From positions 1,725,501 to 1,789,500 of the forward strand of contig NW_027488566.1 of assembly GCF_050948215.1 (NCBI RefSeq): a DNA stretch of 64,000 nucleotides. Direction: 5' to 3'. Numbering within the stretch: position 1 is the first letter of the stretch; every line of letters begins with the position of its first letter. The position numbers were made by a program, and so were the translations under genes. The stretch is from Halictus rubicundus (taxonomy: Eukaryota; Arthropoda; Insecta; Hymenoptera; Halictidae). This document shows positions 51,065 through 60,236 of the stretch, in pieces. The notes beneath the pieces are model-generated. The model saw nothing but the letters and a program-made list of their open reading frames with translations, was not told the origin of the DNA and searched no databases.

Positions 51065-54000
51065 ATGGGTGACCTCAAGACGCTTCTTCAACACCAAATC
51101 GATGCCGCTCGTATTGTCGAACGTACCCTTGACAATTTCAAGAAGATCGGCAAAGCAAAATTAACGGTAGCAACCGTTAAGAATCGAATCGCAAGACTTA
51201 GCGAATCTTTTGCCGAGTGCCAACGTCTGCACAAGCAGCTCTCTGCCGTTGCCACGGACGCGGAGCGTTCCACCGTGGGTTACTTCACCCAGGATCGATT
51301 CATGGCCGTGCCCGAGATTTACATGGAAACATCGGACTACATGGCGGAAACTCTTTCTCGTCTCGCAGCTGCCGACTCATCTGGTACTGACTCGACGCCG
51401 TCGCCAGCCGGACCTGTCTCGCAACCTGATGACGACAAGAGTCGAATGCCAACGCTCAATCTGCCGACATTCTCTGGAGCCTTCAGTGAGTGGGAAACCT
51501 TCCGCGATCGCTTTACAGCGATGGTCATCTCTCGTAAAGGTCTGTCAAACGTATCTCGTTTCGAATATTTGTTAGCGTGTTTGCAAGGCGCGGCAAGTGA
51601 TCTCGTCGAGAACATCGCGATAACCGATGCGGGCTTCGCGATCGCGTGGGACCTCCTGGTAGAGTGTTTTGAAAACAAGCGGCTGTTAGTGACAACGCAT
51701 TTAGAAACTCTGTACGACCTTCCACAAGTTCATTCCGAGTCTGCCGATCAGCTGCGAAGCCTTCGCGACAAAGCCAACAAGGCGATAAAAGCCCTGCAGA
51801 ATCTCGATCGTCCCGTCGAACATTGGGGCGACTTACTCGTTTTCTTCGTAACAACGAAATTAGATTCCGAGTCGCGGAAGGCTTGGGAGTTGAAACTCGG
51901 CGATAACACAGATTGTCCGACATTTGAAACGCTTAATACATTTTTAAAATCGCGAATACGCGCGTTACAAACAATTAAGCCGTCCCCGTCGGGAGCGGCC
52001 TCTCGGATCGCGGACTCGGCAGCAACCAAATCGAGTCGTGTTCGTGCGACTTCGTTACACGGTGCTGCTGCCGTCAAGAGCCCGTGCGAGTTATGCAAAG
52101 CGAATCACATACTCGGACAATGCGCGTTATTTAAAAGTAAATCTGTCGAACAACGGGTCGAGTTCGCGAAAGGGACAAACCGGTGCATGAACTGTTTGAG
52201 TCCGTACCATTCGACGAAAAAATGTACGAGTTCATATAACTGTTCCATTTGTAAAAGGCGTCATCACACCTTGTTACATATCAACAACGCGACTGCGTCA
52301 TCAACCGGTACCGCGTCATCGAATAACTCTACGTTAACGACCGAGAATGTCACATCGCCGCTCACGTCTTGTTCTGTTCCGCGCGTGACTGCCACACAGC
52401 AAGTCTTGCTCGCGACTGCATGGGTCGAACTGCGGTCACCGTCTGGCCGTTCAGAGAAAATTCGCGCGTTACTCGATCAAGGCTCGGTCATTTCTATAAT
52501 TGCCGAGAATTTAACACAACGACTCCGACTACCGCGTTCGCGTGTTTCAGTCAGCATTACCGGAATCGGCAATAACGCGGTTGCTTGTCGCTCATCGACA
52601 ACATTTACCGTAGCATCGTGTAAAACGGACTCCGTATACTCCATGAGCGCTTACGTACTACGTTCATTGTCGAACTATCTGCCACATCAAGTGTCGACAG
52701 GCGTCAGGCTCTCTCATATTCGCGATCTGGAATTGGCGGACGACAATCCCTTTGACTCGGCTCCAATCGAACTAATTATCGGTGCGGATCAGTACGGGTT
52801 GCTTCTTTTAGAAGGTTTGCGAAAGGGCCCGGTGAACGAGCCGACGGCTCAAAACACCACGTTAGGCTGGATCCTTTCCGGTCCCGTTCCATCTTTCGCA
52901 TCCAATGCTCCTACTTCCGTTGCCAGCTTCCACTGCAACGTTTCGGGGAATCTCGATGCCGAACTTCGACGATTTTGGGAAGTCGAGGAGTTACCGTTCG
53001 TCACGCGTCTCTCTCCTGCTGAACAAAAGTGCGAGGAACATTTTCAACGCACGCATACTCGGGCTCCAAATGGACAGTATATCGTTCGCTTGCCTTTTAT
53101 CGAAGGACCTCCCATCGATATTGGCCCTTCACTCTCCGCGGCGAACACCATGTTCCTAAGACAGGAAAATCGGTTGCAACGAAACGCGGAGCATTCAGCA
53201 GAATACGCTCAGTTCCTACGTGAGTACGAGGCCCTCGGTCATATGGCCGAAGTCACCGACACGCAAACGGTTCCGTCACTTCAAACCGTGTACATACCGC
53301 ATCACGCGGTTATTCGGGAACACAGCGCTACAACACGGCTTCGTGTCGTTTTCAACGCATCCTCGAAAACGGGAAACGGGACATCACTCAACGACCACTT
53401 ATTGATCGGTCCCAAATTACAAACGGACTTAGCCGCTGTAATTCTTCGATGGCGCCGCTATCGATACGTCTTTATCGCCGACATTGCTAAAATGTACCGG
53501 CAGATCTTGGTCGACCACAAGGACGTTGACTATCAACGGATTTTGTGGCGATCTTCTCCCTCAGAACCATTGCGGCATTATCGGCTCTTGACCGTTACGT
53601 ACGGTACCGGTCCAGCTCCTTATCTTGCTTTACGGGTCCTCCAACAACTCGCTAAGGACGAAGGGTCGAAATATCCTCTCGCGCAGCTGGTTCTTCGCGA
53701 CCAAATCTATGTGGACGACTGCGTCTTCGGCGCGGACGATCCACGGCTAGCACGTAAAACACGTGACCACGTAACTGCCCTGTTGCAAGAGGGTGGCTTT
53801 AAATTGCGCAAATGGGCTAGTAATTGCCCTGCATTAATTGCCGATATCGATCCCTCAGATCATGGTCTTGCTGCCAGCAAACCATTGTTACCAGATGACA
53901 ATTTAAAGGTCCTTGGTATCAACTGGAATCCCGGGAACGACTCATTTCGTTTCGACATCGGAATTCAAAACGTCATTCCGGCAACAAAACGGGAAATTCT

Positions 54001-56389
54001 TTCGACAATCGCTCGATTCTACGACCCGCTGGGATGGGCCGCTCCCGTTGTTATCGTGGCAAAAATTCTGATGCAACGCTTCTGGTTGCAGAAGTGTGAT
54101 TGGGATGAGACCATCCCGACCGAGTTCCGCGAAACGTGGACCACGTATTGCACACAACTTCCCCTGCTCCGATCTATCGTTCTCCCTCGGTGGACAGGAC
54201 ACGGGTTAAACGTTTTAAAAACAGAACTGCATGGCTTCGCCGATGCCTCGCAAAACGCCTACGCCGCAGTTGTTTACTCTCGCGTTACAACTAACAACGG
54301 TGAGATTCTAGTCTCTCTTCTCGCTGCAAAGTCTAAAGTGGCTCCGCTCAAATCCTTCACCATTCCGCGCCTTGAGCTATGCGGAGTTGTACTCCTTTCT
54401 CGTCTAATGTCGTTCATAAGAACTTCGTTCGAGGACTCTGCGTGCGAGATGCACGGCTGGACCGATTCCACGATTACTCTCGCATGGATAAGTCAACCCG
54501 CGTCTCGTTGGAAAACGTTTGTCGCGAATCGAGTCGCGAACATTCAGGAACTAGTGCCAAAATGTCAGTGGCACCATGTTATATCGGAAGACAATCCTGC
54601 CGACTGCGCCTCTCGCGGAATCCACGTCCCTCAGTTTGTGAACCATAGCCTATGGTGGCACGGCCCGAGGTGGCTCAAATCGCCATCTACCTCGTGGCCT
54701 TGCGAGACCACTCCGCTCAAGGCAACGACGGAGGAACGGATACCGGTCGCTCTTCACGCAGTCACTGTACCAGAACCGTGGGATCTAGCTACACGATTCT
54801 CGAGTTGGCCCAAGCTTCTCCGCGTGACTGCGTATATTTTGCGCTTTATCAAAAGACTACAGTCATACCGTAACCCGTCCGAATCGTCAATCTCGGCCAC
54901 GGAAGGTCACTCGGAAAATTGTCCAAATCCAAGCGCGCTGCTTCCGATAGAAATTCGACAAGCGCGCACGTATTGGCTGAAACATATTCAACAAACGGTA
55001 CTTCCGGTTGAATTTCAGCGGTTATACGGTAAGCATCCGCTCCCGCGACAAAGTCCAGTGCTCTCTTTAAACCCGTATCTCGATTCGGAGGGACTGATTC
55101 GCGTTGGCGGGCGCCTTCGAAATTCGGCATTACCCGAGGAAACCAAACATCCGATTATCCTTGCCTCGCATCCTCTCGTTTCGCTGCTCATCAGCCATCT
55201 GCACCGTAGTTTGCTACACGCAGGCCCTCAACTAACGCTAGCGAAGTTGCGACAAGAATTCTGGCTCCTACGGGCACGTCCTACTGTTCGCCAAGTTTTA
55301 TACAAGTGCGTGATCTGCGCGCGACAGCGTGCGACAATTCCGTTCGAATTGATGGGAGAGCTTCCGGCGGTACGCGTTACCCGCTCAGAAAGAGCATTCT
55401 TACACTGTGGCGTGGACTACGCGGGCCCCATCGCAGTCCGAACGACTCCCGGTCGCGGACATAAATCGACAAAGGCGTATATCGCACTTTTTATATGTAT
55501 GGCGACGCGTGCGGTACACCTCGAATTAGTAGGATCCTATACAACGGATGCGTTCCTAGCGTGCTACGATCGGTTCATCTCGCGTCGCGGTTTACCGGTC
55601 GCCATGTATAGCGATAATGGAACCACGTTCCAGGGTGCCGACAAAGAACTGACCACGGCCTTTCGATCCGCCACGCGCGACCCGAATCTCCTTAACAAAC
55701 TCGCGAGCGATCAGGTAGCATGGCACTTCATTCCTCCCTCCGCTCCGCATTTCGGCGGACTGTGGGAAGCCGGAATTCGAAGCATGAAACACCATTTTAA
55801 ACGAGTCATCGGTTCGCACACTCTAACGTTCGAAGAGATGACTACCGTATTATGTCAGATCGAAGCTTGCATGAACTCCCGTCCGATTGCTCCGAGGTCG
55901 GAAAATATCGACGATTATACAGCGCTGACCCCGGGTCACTTTCTTATCGGCACGGCGATCACTACTATTCCTACCGTAACTCTGCTCGATGTAAACGATT
56001 CGCGCTTGACTCGTTGGCAGCTCTTAAAGAAACTGTACGAAAGTGTTTGGAAAGCGTGGTCGAATGACTATATTCACTCGTTGCAACAACGCACGAAATG
56101 GCGCACCGCGAGTCACCTCGCAAAGGTTGGTCGTATCGTCCTTCTCCGAAACGCCCTTGCACCTCCGTGTAAGTGGGAACTTGCGCGGATAATCAAATGT
56201 CATCCCGGAGAGGATAACATTATTCGCGTCGTAACAATTAAGACTGCCAACTCGGAGTACAAACGGCCGATCGTCAAACTGTGTTTCCTCCCCGTTGATA
56301 TCAACGAAACTGATACCCTCGATGCAAAAAACGCGGACGAGACACAGCCCCAAAACAAACAACCGCTCCGTCACGGCGGGCGGTCATAA
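51065..56389 (+). CDS. BEL2 gag-pol polyprotein
   Basis: 1774 codons from ATG 51065 to TAA 56389. Gag (residues ~1-330) has the DUF1759-like FSGAFSEWETFRDRF. Three Cys/His knuckles span ~340-405 (CELC...GQC, CMNC...KKC, CSICKRRHHTLLH). Protease has LLDQGSVIS near 467, with Gln instead of the usual Thr/Ser after the catalytic Asp. RT carries ADIAKMYRQI near 802 and YVDD near 881. RNase H has GFADAS near 1056. Integrase has an HHCC zinc region (~1377-1420) and D, D, E in DYAGP (~1449), SDNGTTF (~1515) and GGLWEAG (~1564). A DUF5641-like tail follows. Processing into separate enzymes is expected from family knowledge. No defect is visible. Confidence 0.96.
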   Translation: MGDLKTLLQHQIDAARIVERTLDNFKKIGKAKLTVATVKNRIARLSESFAECQRLHKQLSAVATDAERSTVGYFTQDRFMAVPEIYMETSDYMAETLSRLAAADSSGTDSTPSPAGPVSQPDDDKSRMPTLNLPTFSGAFSEWETFRDRFTAMVISRKGLSNVSRFEYLLACLQGAASDLVENIAITDAGFAIAWDLLVECFENKRLLVTTHLETLYDLPQVHSESADQLRSLRDKANKAIKALQNLDRPVEHWGDLLVFFVTTKLDSESRKAWELKLGDNTDCPTFETLNTFLKSRIRALQTIKPSPSGAASRIADSAATKSSRVRATSLHGAAAVKSPCELCKANHILGQCALFKSKSVEQRVEFAKGTNRCMNCLSPYHSTKKCTSSYNCSICKRRHHTLLHINNATASSTGTASSNNSTLTTENVTSPLTSCSVPRVTATQQVLLATAWVELRSPSGRSEKIRALLDQGSVISIIAENLTQRLRLPRSRVSVSITGIGNNAVACRSSTTFTVASCKTDSVYSMSAYVLRSLSNYLPHQVSTGVRLSHIRDLELADDNPFDSAPIELIIGADQYGLLLLEGLRKGPVNEPTAQNTTLGWILSGPVPSFASNAPTSVASFHCNVSGNLDAELRRFWEVEELPFVTRLSPAEQKCEEHFQRTHTRAPNGQYIVRLPFIEGPPIDIGPSLSAANTMFLRQENRLQRNAEHSAEYAQFLREYEALGHMAEVTDTQTVPSLQTVYIPHHAVIREHSATTRLRVVFNASSKTGNGTSLNDHLLIGPKLQTDLAAVILRWRRYRYVFIADIAKMYRQILVDHKDVDYQRILWRSSPSEPLRHYRLLTVTYGTGPAPYLALRVLQQLAKDEGSKYPLAQLVLRDQIYVDDCVFGADDPRLARKTRDHVTALLQEGGFKLRKWASNCPALIADIDPSDHGLAASKPLLPDDNLKVLGINWNPGNDSFRFDIGIQNVIPATKREILSTIARFYDPLGWAAPVVIVAKILMQRFWLQKCDWDETIPTEFRETWTTYCTQLPLLRSIVLPRWTGHGLNVLKTELHGFADASQNAYAAVVYSRVTTNNGEILVSLLAAKSKVAPLKSFTIPRLELCGVVLLSRLMSFIRTSFEDSACEMHGWTDSTITLAWISQPASRWKTFVANRVANIQELVPKCQWHHVISEDNPADCASRGIHVPQFVNHSLWWHGPRWLKSPSTSWPCETTPLKATTEERIPVALHAVTVPEPWDLATRFSSWPKLLRVTAYILRFIKRLQSYRNPSESSISATEGHSENCPNPSALLPIEIRQARTYWLKHIQQTVLPVEFQRLYGKHPLPRQSPVLSLNPYLDSEGLIRVGGRLRNSALPEETKHPIILASHPLVSLLISHLHRSLLHAGPQLTLAKLRQEFWLLRARPTVRQVLYKCVICARQRATIPFELMGELPAVRVTRSERAFLHCGVDYAGPIAVRTTPGRGHKSTKAYIALFICMATRAVHLELVGSYTTDAFLACYDRFISRRGLPVAMYSDNGTTFQGADKELTTAFRSATRDPNLLNKLASDQVAWHFIPPSAPHFGGLWEAGIRSMKHHFKRVIGSHTLTFEEMTTVLCQIEACMNSRPIAPRSENIDDYTALTPGHFLIGTAITTIPTVTLLDVNDSRLTRWQLLKKLYESVWKAWSNDYIHSLQQRTKWRTASHLAKVGRIVLLRNALAPPCKWELARIIKCHPGEDNIIRVVTIKTANSEYKRPIVKLCFLPVDINETDTLDAKNADETQPQNKQPLRHGGRS

Positions 56390-56514
56390 AATGTATAAAA
56401 TAGGCTAAGACGCGCTACGTAAAGTGTAATTCTCGAGCGTACGCATTTCGCCACGAGGTTCAGCGAAACCTTTTCGTTGTACCTCCCTCCTTTTGTAATC
56501 GGATAAAACTATCC

Positions 56515-56527
56515 GAGGCGGGCGGTA
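56515..56527 (+). promoter_or_regulatory. BEL2 polypurine tract
   Basis: GAGGCGGGCGGTA abuts the 3' LTR, identical to the BEL1 tract at 14918-14930. A second copy of CGGCGGGCGGT lies at the very end of the coding region (56374-56384). Confidence 0.78.
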
Positions 56528-56924
56528 TGTTCAGGACTCCAACGTTCAAAATTGCCGGTAATCGGGTGCGAGTTTACATATCGATCACGCGCTTCGATCG
56601 ATAGCGCCGCGTTACGATTACAAACGTTCCTGCCGTTGTCCTTCGTCTTCTTGATCCAGACAGCGAACGATCAACACGTATATTATCTCCGCGCCTATCG
56701 CATTCTTGTAACCGTCTCGCGCAAAACCTTTCGGATTCGACGCTTATCGCTACCGTGCCTATCGCGGGATTATCGTCTCCGTAGTGAACGTCTGGTATCG
56801 TGAAATAAAAAAGGGTTCTTTTTCGTGACCGAACAAGTGGTAACTCTTTAAATCCCGTATACCGCTGTATATCCTTGACAGGATAGTTCCACTATCCAAA
56901 TCAACCTCGCTGCACGAGAAAACA
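56528..56924 (+). repeat. BEL2 3' LTR
   Basis: 397 bp, reads as identical to the 5' LTR; followed by the TCTTA duplication. Confidence 0.96.
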
Positions 56925-56929
56925 TCTTA

Positions 56930-59900
56930 TATTCTTATTTGGTTCGGTTTAGTTTTGGATTCTAATTTTATTCTATTTTTATTTTTAGGTTGAATTCGAT
57001 TATTTGAGCTTACCCTCGGGGATTGTAGTGATTTTTCCTTTATTTAATTATTTATTTACTCTTTCTTTCTGTAAGTATCTATTTCTGGTAAGTATCTATT
57101 TCTGGTAGGTATCTATTAGTAAGTATCTAAATTTATTTATTTATTTATCTATCTATTTTGTCTCTCTACTTAGTTATTTATTTCTTTATTTGTTTATTCG
57201 TTTATTGAACTAGCGGAGCTTCTAAAGTTTTTGTTATTTTGCTTTTTTGAATTATTTTGGCTGACAAAAATGTGTATGAATTAACGAATATGTATATGAG
57301 AAAGCTTTCATAAATTTCGAGTGTACGTTAGTTTGTCTAAAAATCAATTCAATTTGTCTAAAAATCAATTAATTAATTAATTAATTAAGTAATCAGGTAT
57401 CTATTTTTCTTTTGGTGCTATTATTTTTCTAGAGATAATCTAAATACAAAAGAATTAGACTTAAAGGTAAGCAATAAACAGTAAGAATGAAAATGAAAAT
57501 TTAAAGTATGGCTCAAGTAGTTCTGCTTTATTTTGCTTTATTTTTGCGTTTTCAGTTATTTATTATGTTTTCGGGAGCAGGTTATGTTTTCGGGAGTAGG
57601 TTATTGAAATAGATATAGAATTAAAGGTATTTGTCTATATATATTTTCGTATGGATACAGAAATCGTTGGAATTCGTGCTTTCTAATAACTAACGTATGG
57701 ATACCAAAATCGTTTGAATTCGTATCTTCTAAATCTAAAGCTCGCTGCGGAAATATTTTCCTCTTACGTTTAAGTATTTATAAGATATCACCTAATCTAA
57801 GTCTACATCTATCTTATCTTATCTAATTTTTATTATTATTTTACTTTATCGCTTAGCGTTCAACCTGGAGCCTCACGCGAAATTTAGGGATATCAACTGA
57901 ATTTCATTAATTCGCAAGGTGGTCGAGAGATGCTCTAGGAAGGAATTCCTTAGTGGGAGAATCGGTAGAATAGACGGTATTTGTTGAAGAAAGTTGAGAT
58001 TTGTATTAAATAGCTTGATTGAGCAGTCTAAATATATTCTCAATAAAAAACGATACAAAGAACGCACGGGAGGTTTTCGCCTTCGCGATAACAAAGCGGT
58101 ACACGCACGCGGTGGTTACGCAGTCTCAAATAACGCACCGCAAGTGTTACGAAAATCTCTATCGGAATCGAGAGTGACGGAGAAACGAGACAGAATGCAC
58201 GGAATCGAAAATGACCGAAAGCTAAGTTATGCGCCTCGCTTGGCCTAACGCGTGCGGTTCGATCTACGTCTAATACACGACTCGTCTTCGCGGTAACGCG
58301 CGAGCACACGCGTCGCCGGCGAAGTGACGTCACACGTTACCGGTACGGCTACCGAATTTGTCCGTTTCGTCGAATTCAAAACGTCTCCAAGGGCAGAACG
58401 TACACGGAGCACACCAAACAAACAGATTTCAGTTCCCCAAGGATTCCGTGTCAAACCCGTTACGTCCGTGCCCTACACTACATACACAGTGTGTCTAACA
58501 CTTAGCCTAATCGTAATTTTATTTAATTTACGAAGAACGCCTAAAAAGTCGATATATGACTCCTAAAAGTATTATATGTCGTATCTAAAGATTTTAAGAA
58601 TAATTCGCATGCTTTAAAATTACTCTAAAAAATTTGTTTGAATTTCCTAACAACTTAATCTAATGCAAAATACTTATTTCTAAGGATTCCAAGGTTTTCT
58701 CCAAGAGAGAAGTGGGGTTTTTGGAGTTATTTACCCCCACTTTTTCTTCTCTTATTGCAAAGCCCTTGGGCTCCGCGGAACGCGGCCTACGAAAATTTTT
58801 TTCGAGAAACTTTCTTTCTCCTCTTTCACCCCTGGTTACTGCTCGTCCTCGGAAATACGTGTCTATCGATTTTGGTACCGATCCGATTATTTTTCACGAT
58901 TACCCTAATCGACAAACAGCCATACCCGATTTTCTATCCGGTGTGTCGTTAATTTTTTCTCTGAACGGTCCGATTTTAAACTCTGTGCTTTCTATTACAG
59001 TCGATCCCTTGTGGTATCTACCTATCCGACCTAGCAATCGCCTAAAAAAGTATTCGCAACGATATTTTGGGATACCTTCAAGAGGGAAGTGGGGGTTTTT
59101 CTATTATTAACCCCCACTTTTTACTGCTTTAATGTATAGCCCTTTGATTCCCTGTTCCGCGGCCTGTAGAGAATTTTTCCGAAAAACGTGCCCTTTTCGT
59201 TGTGAAAACGGTTTTTTCGCAAATTAGTGGGGGTAGGTGGTTCGTGACGTCATCACGGGTTTTTTATACCCCCCAACACACCTCCTACACGAAAACCGGC
59301 ACTAAAGGGGGCCACGTACTCAGAATTATTTCTTTTATTCGATTATTATTCGGACACCCTATATACGTTAAACCTCAAAGTTGTGGGCCCCGTCTTTGCG
59401 GGCTCGTTTCATCCGTCTCGGTTCCGAATTTATTTTTTAACCTCTCGCGCCTGAATTGGTTCCAAAAATCACCCTCCCTTCCGTGATTTCTCTGGAACGG
59501 GTGGGAAAATCGCGAAATTTTTTACAGGGGGGAGAAAATTTCTCCACTTCCCCCGTATCTTATAGCTCGTCCTCGGAAATACCCGGATATCGAATTTCGA
59601 AATGCTACGATGTTTTTATGCTTTTCAGCCTAATCAAGAATTGTCCTAATCGAATTTCTACCCGGTGAGAGCTAATATTTTAATTTACCCCCACGGGAAT
59701 ACAGTATCCTTGTCCTACCTTTGTGGTTTGGACCGGCCCCTTGCGATTAGGTATCCTTTTTTCCGTTCCTCGTCTTTTGGCAAAGTTCCTTCACTATTGT
59801 TTTTCCTCACTTTGTCTCTCACGGTCTGCGTTGAAAAAGTTTATGGTGCGTCTTTACCGTGATCGCGTGAGTTTATTTATTTTACGCGCACTTATTTCGA

Positions 59901-60231
59901 TTTTTCCTTAGAGTTTCGCCCGGTGTATGATAGTTAAAATCGATCTAGTTATTAATCAAATATTATTACAGTCACTTAGCTAAATTTTGATTTTAACCGA
60001 AAGAATTCCACCACTAATGTCCCGTGCGAAAAAACTCCACGATATGTGCCCTTAAAAAAGGGGGCTTTTTAGCCGGCACTACGCGTTACTGCGAATAATT
60101 AATATCGCGTGTAGCTTGTAGCTTAACTTGGCAATTCGAGTTTTGTAAAAAATAAAACGTTAGTATTCTATTTTCTAATTCCGAAATTGCTCGATTTGCG
60201 TCCGTACTCCGTGATAGTTCGAGTCGTTCTG
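56930..60231 (-). other. Non-coding family-B-related DNA (5' leader of copy 2, then 3' UTR of another copy)
   Basis: 3.3 kb without a credible gene. 56930-57610 is AT-rich with TATTTATT runs (57040-57200) and AATTAATT repeats (57365-57388), continuing the region cut by BEL2. From about 57610 (GAATTAAAGGTATTTGTC) on it carries family-B 3'-UTR modules: two hairpins AGTGGGG...CCCCCACT (58711-58741, 59088-59118) each followed by an AGCCCTT..G block, G-rich tracts near 59500-59540, and at 60187-60230 the sequence GCTCGATTTGCGTCCG that also follows the poly(T) at 43656. 58020-58460 is a CpG-rich island of unknown kind. Confidence 0.6.
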
Positions 60232-60236
60232 AACCC
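60232..60236 (+). repeat. Single telomeric unit remnant at the T4 poly(A) junction
   Basis: AACCC lies between the broken family-B sequence (ends GTTCTG) and the 11-T run of T4. It fits the poly(A)-GGGTT junction seen at the other copies but is only five bases long. Confidence 0.6.

Larger units (their letters stand above)
50516..56924 (+). mobile_element. BEL/Pao LTR retrotransposon, young and apparently intact (BEL2)
   Basis: 6.4 kb with two 397-bp LTRs that read as identical, the exact duplication TCTTA (50511-50515 and 56925-56929), a primer site, one uninterrupted 1774-codon gag-pol frame and a polypurine tract. Identical LTRs mean recent insertion. It lies in the 5' region of family-B copy 2. 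Of all elements in the window this is the one most likely to be mobile. No envelope gene. Confidence 0.96.
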
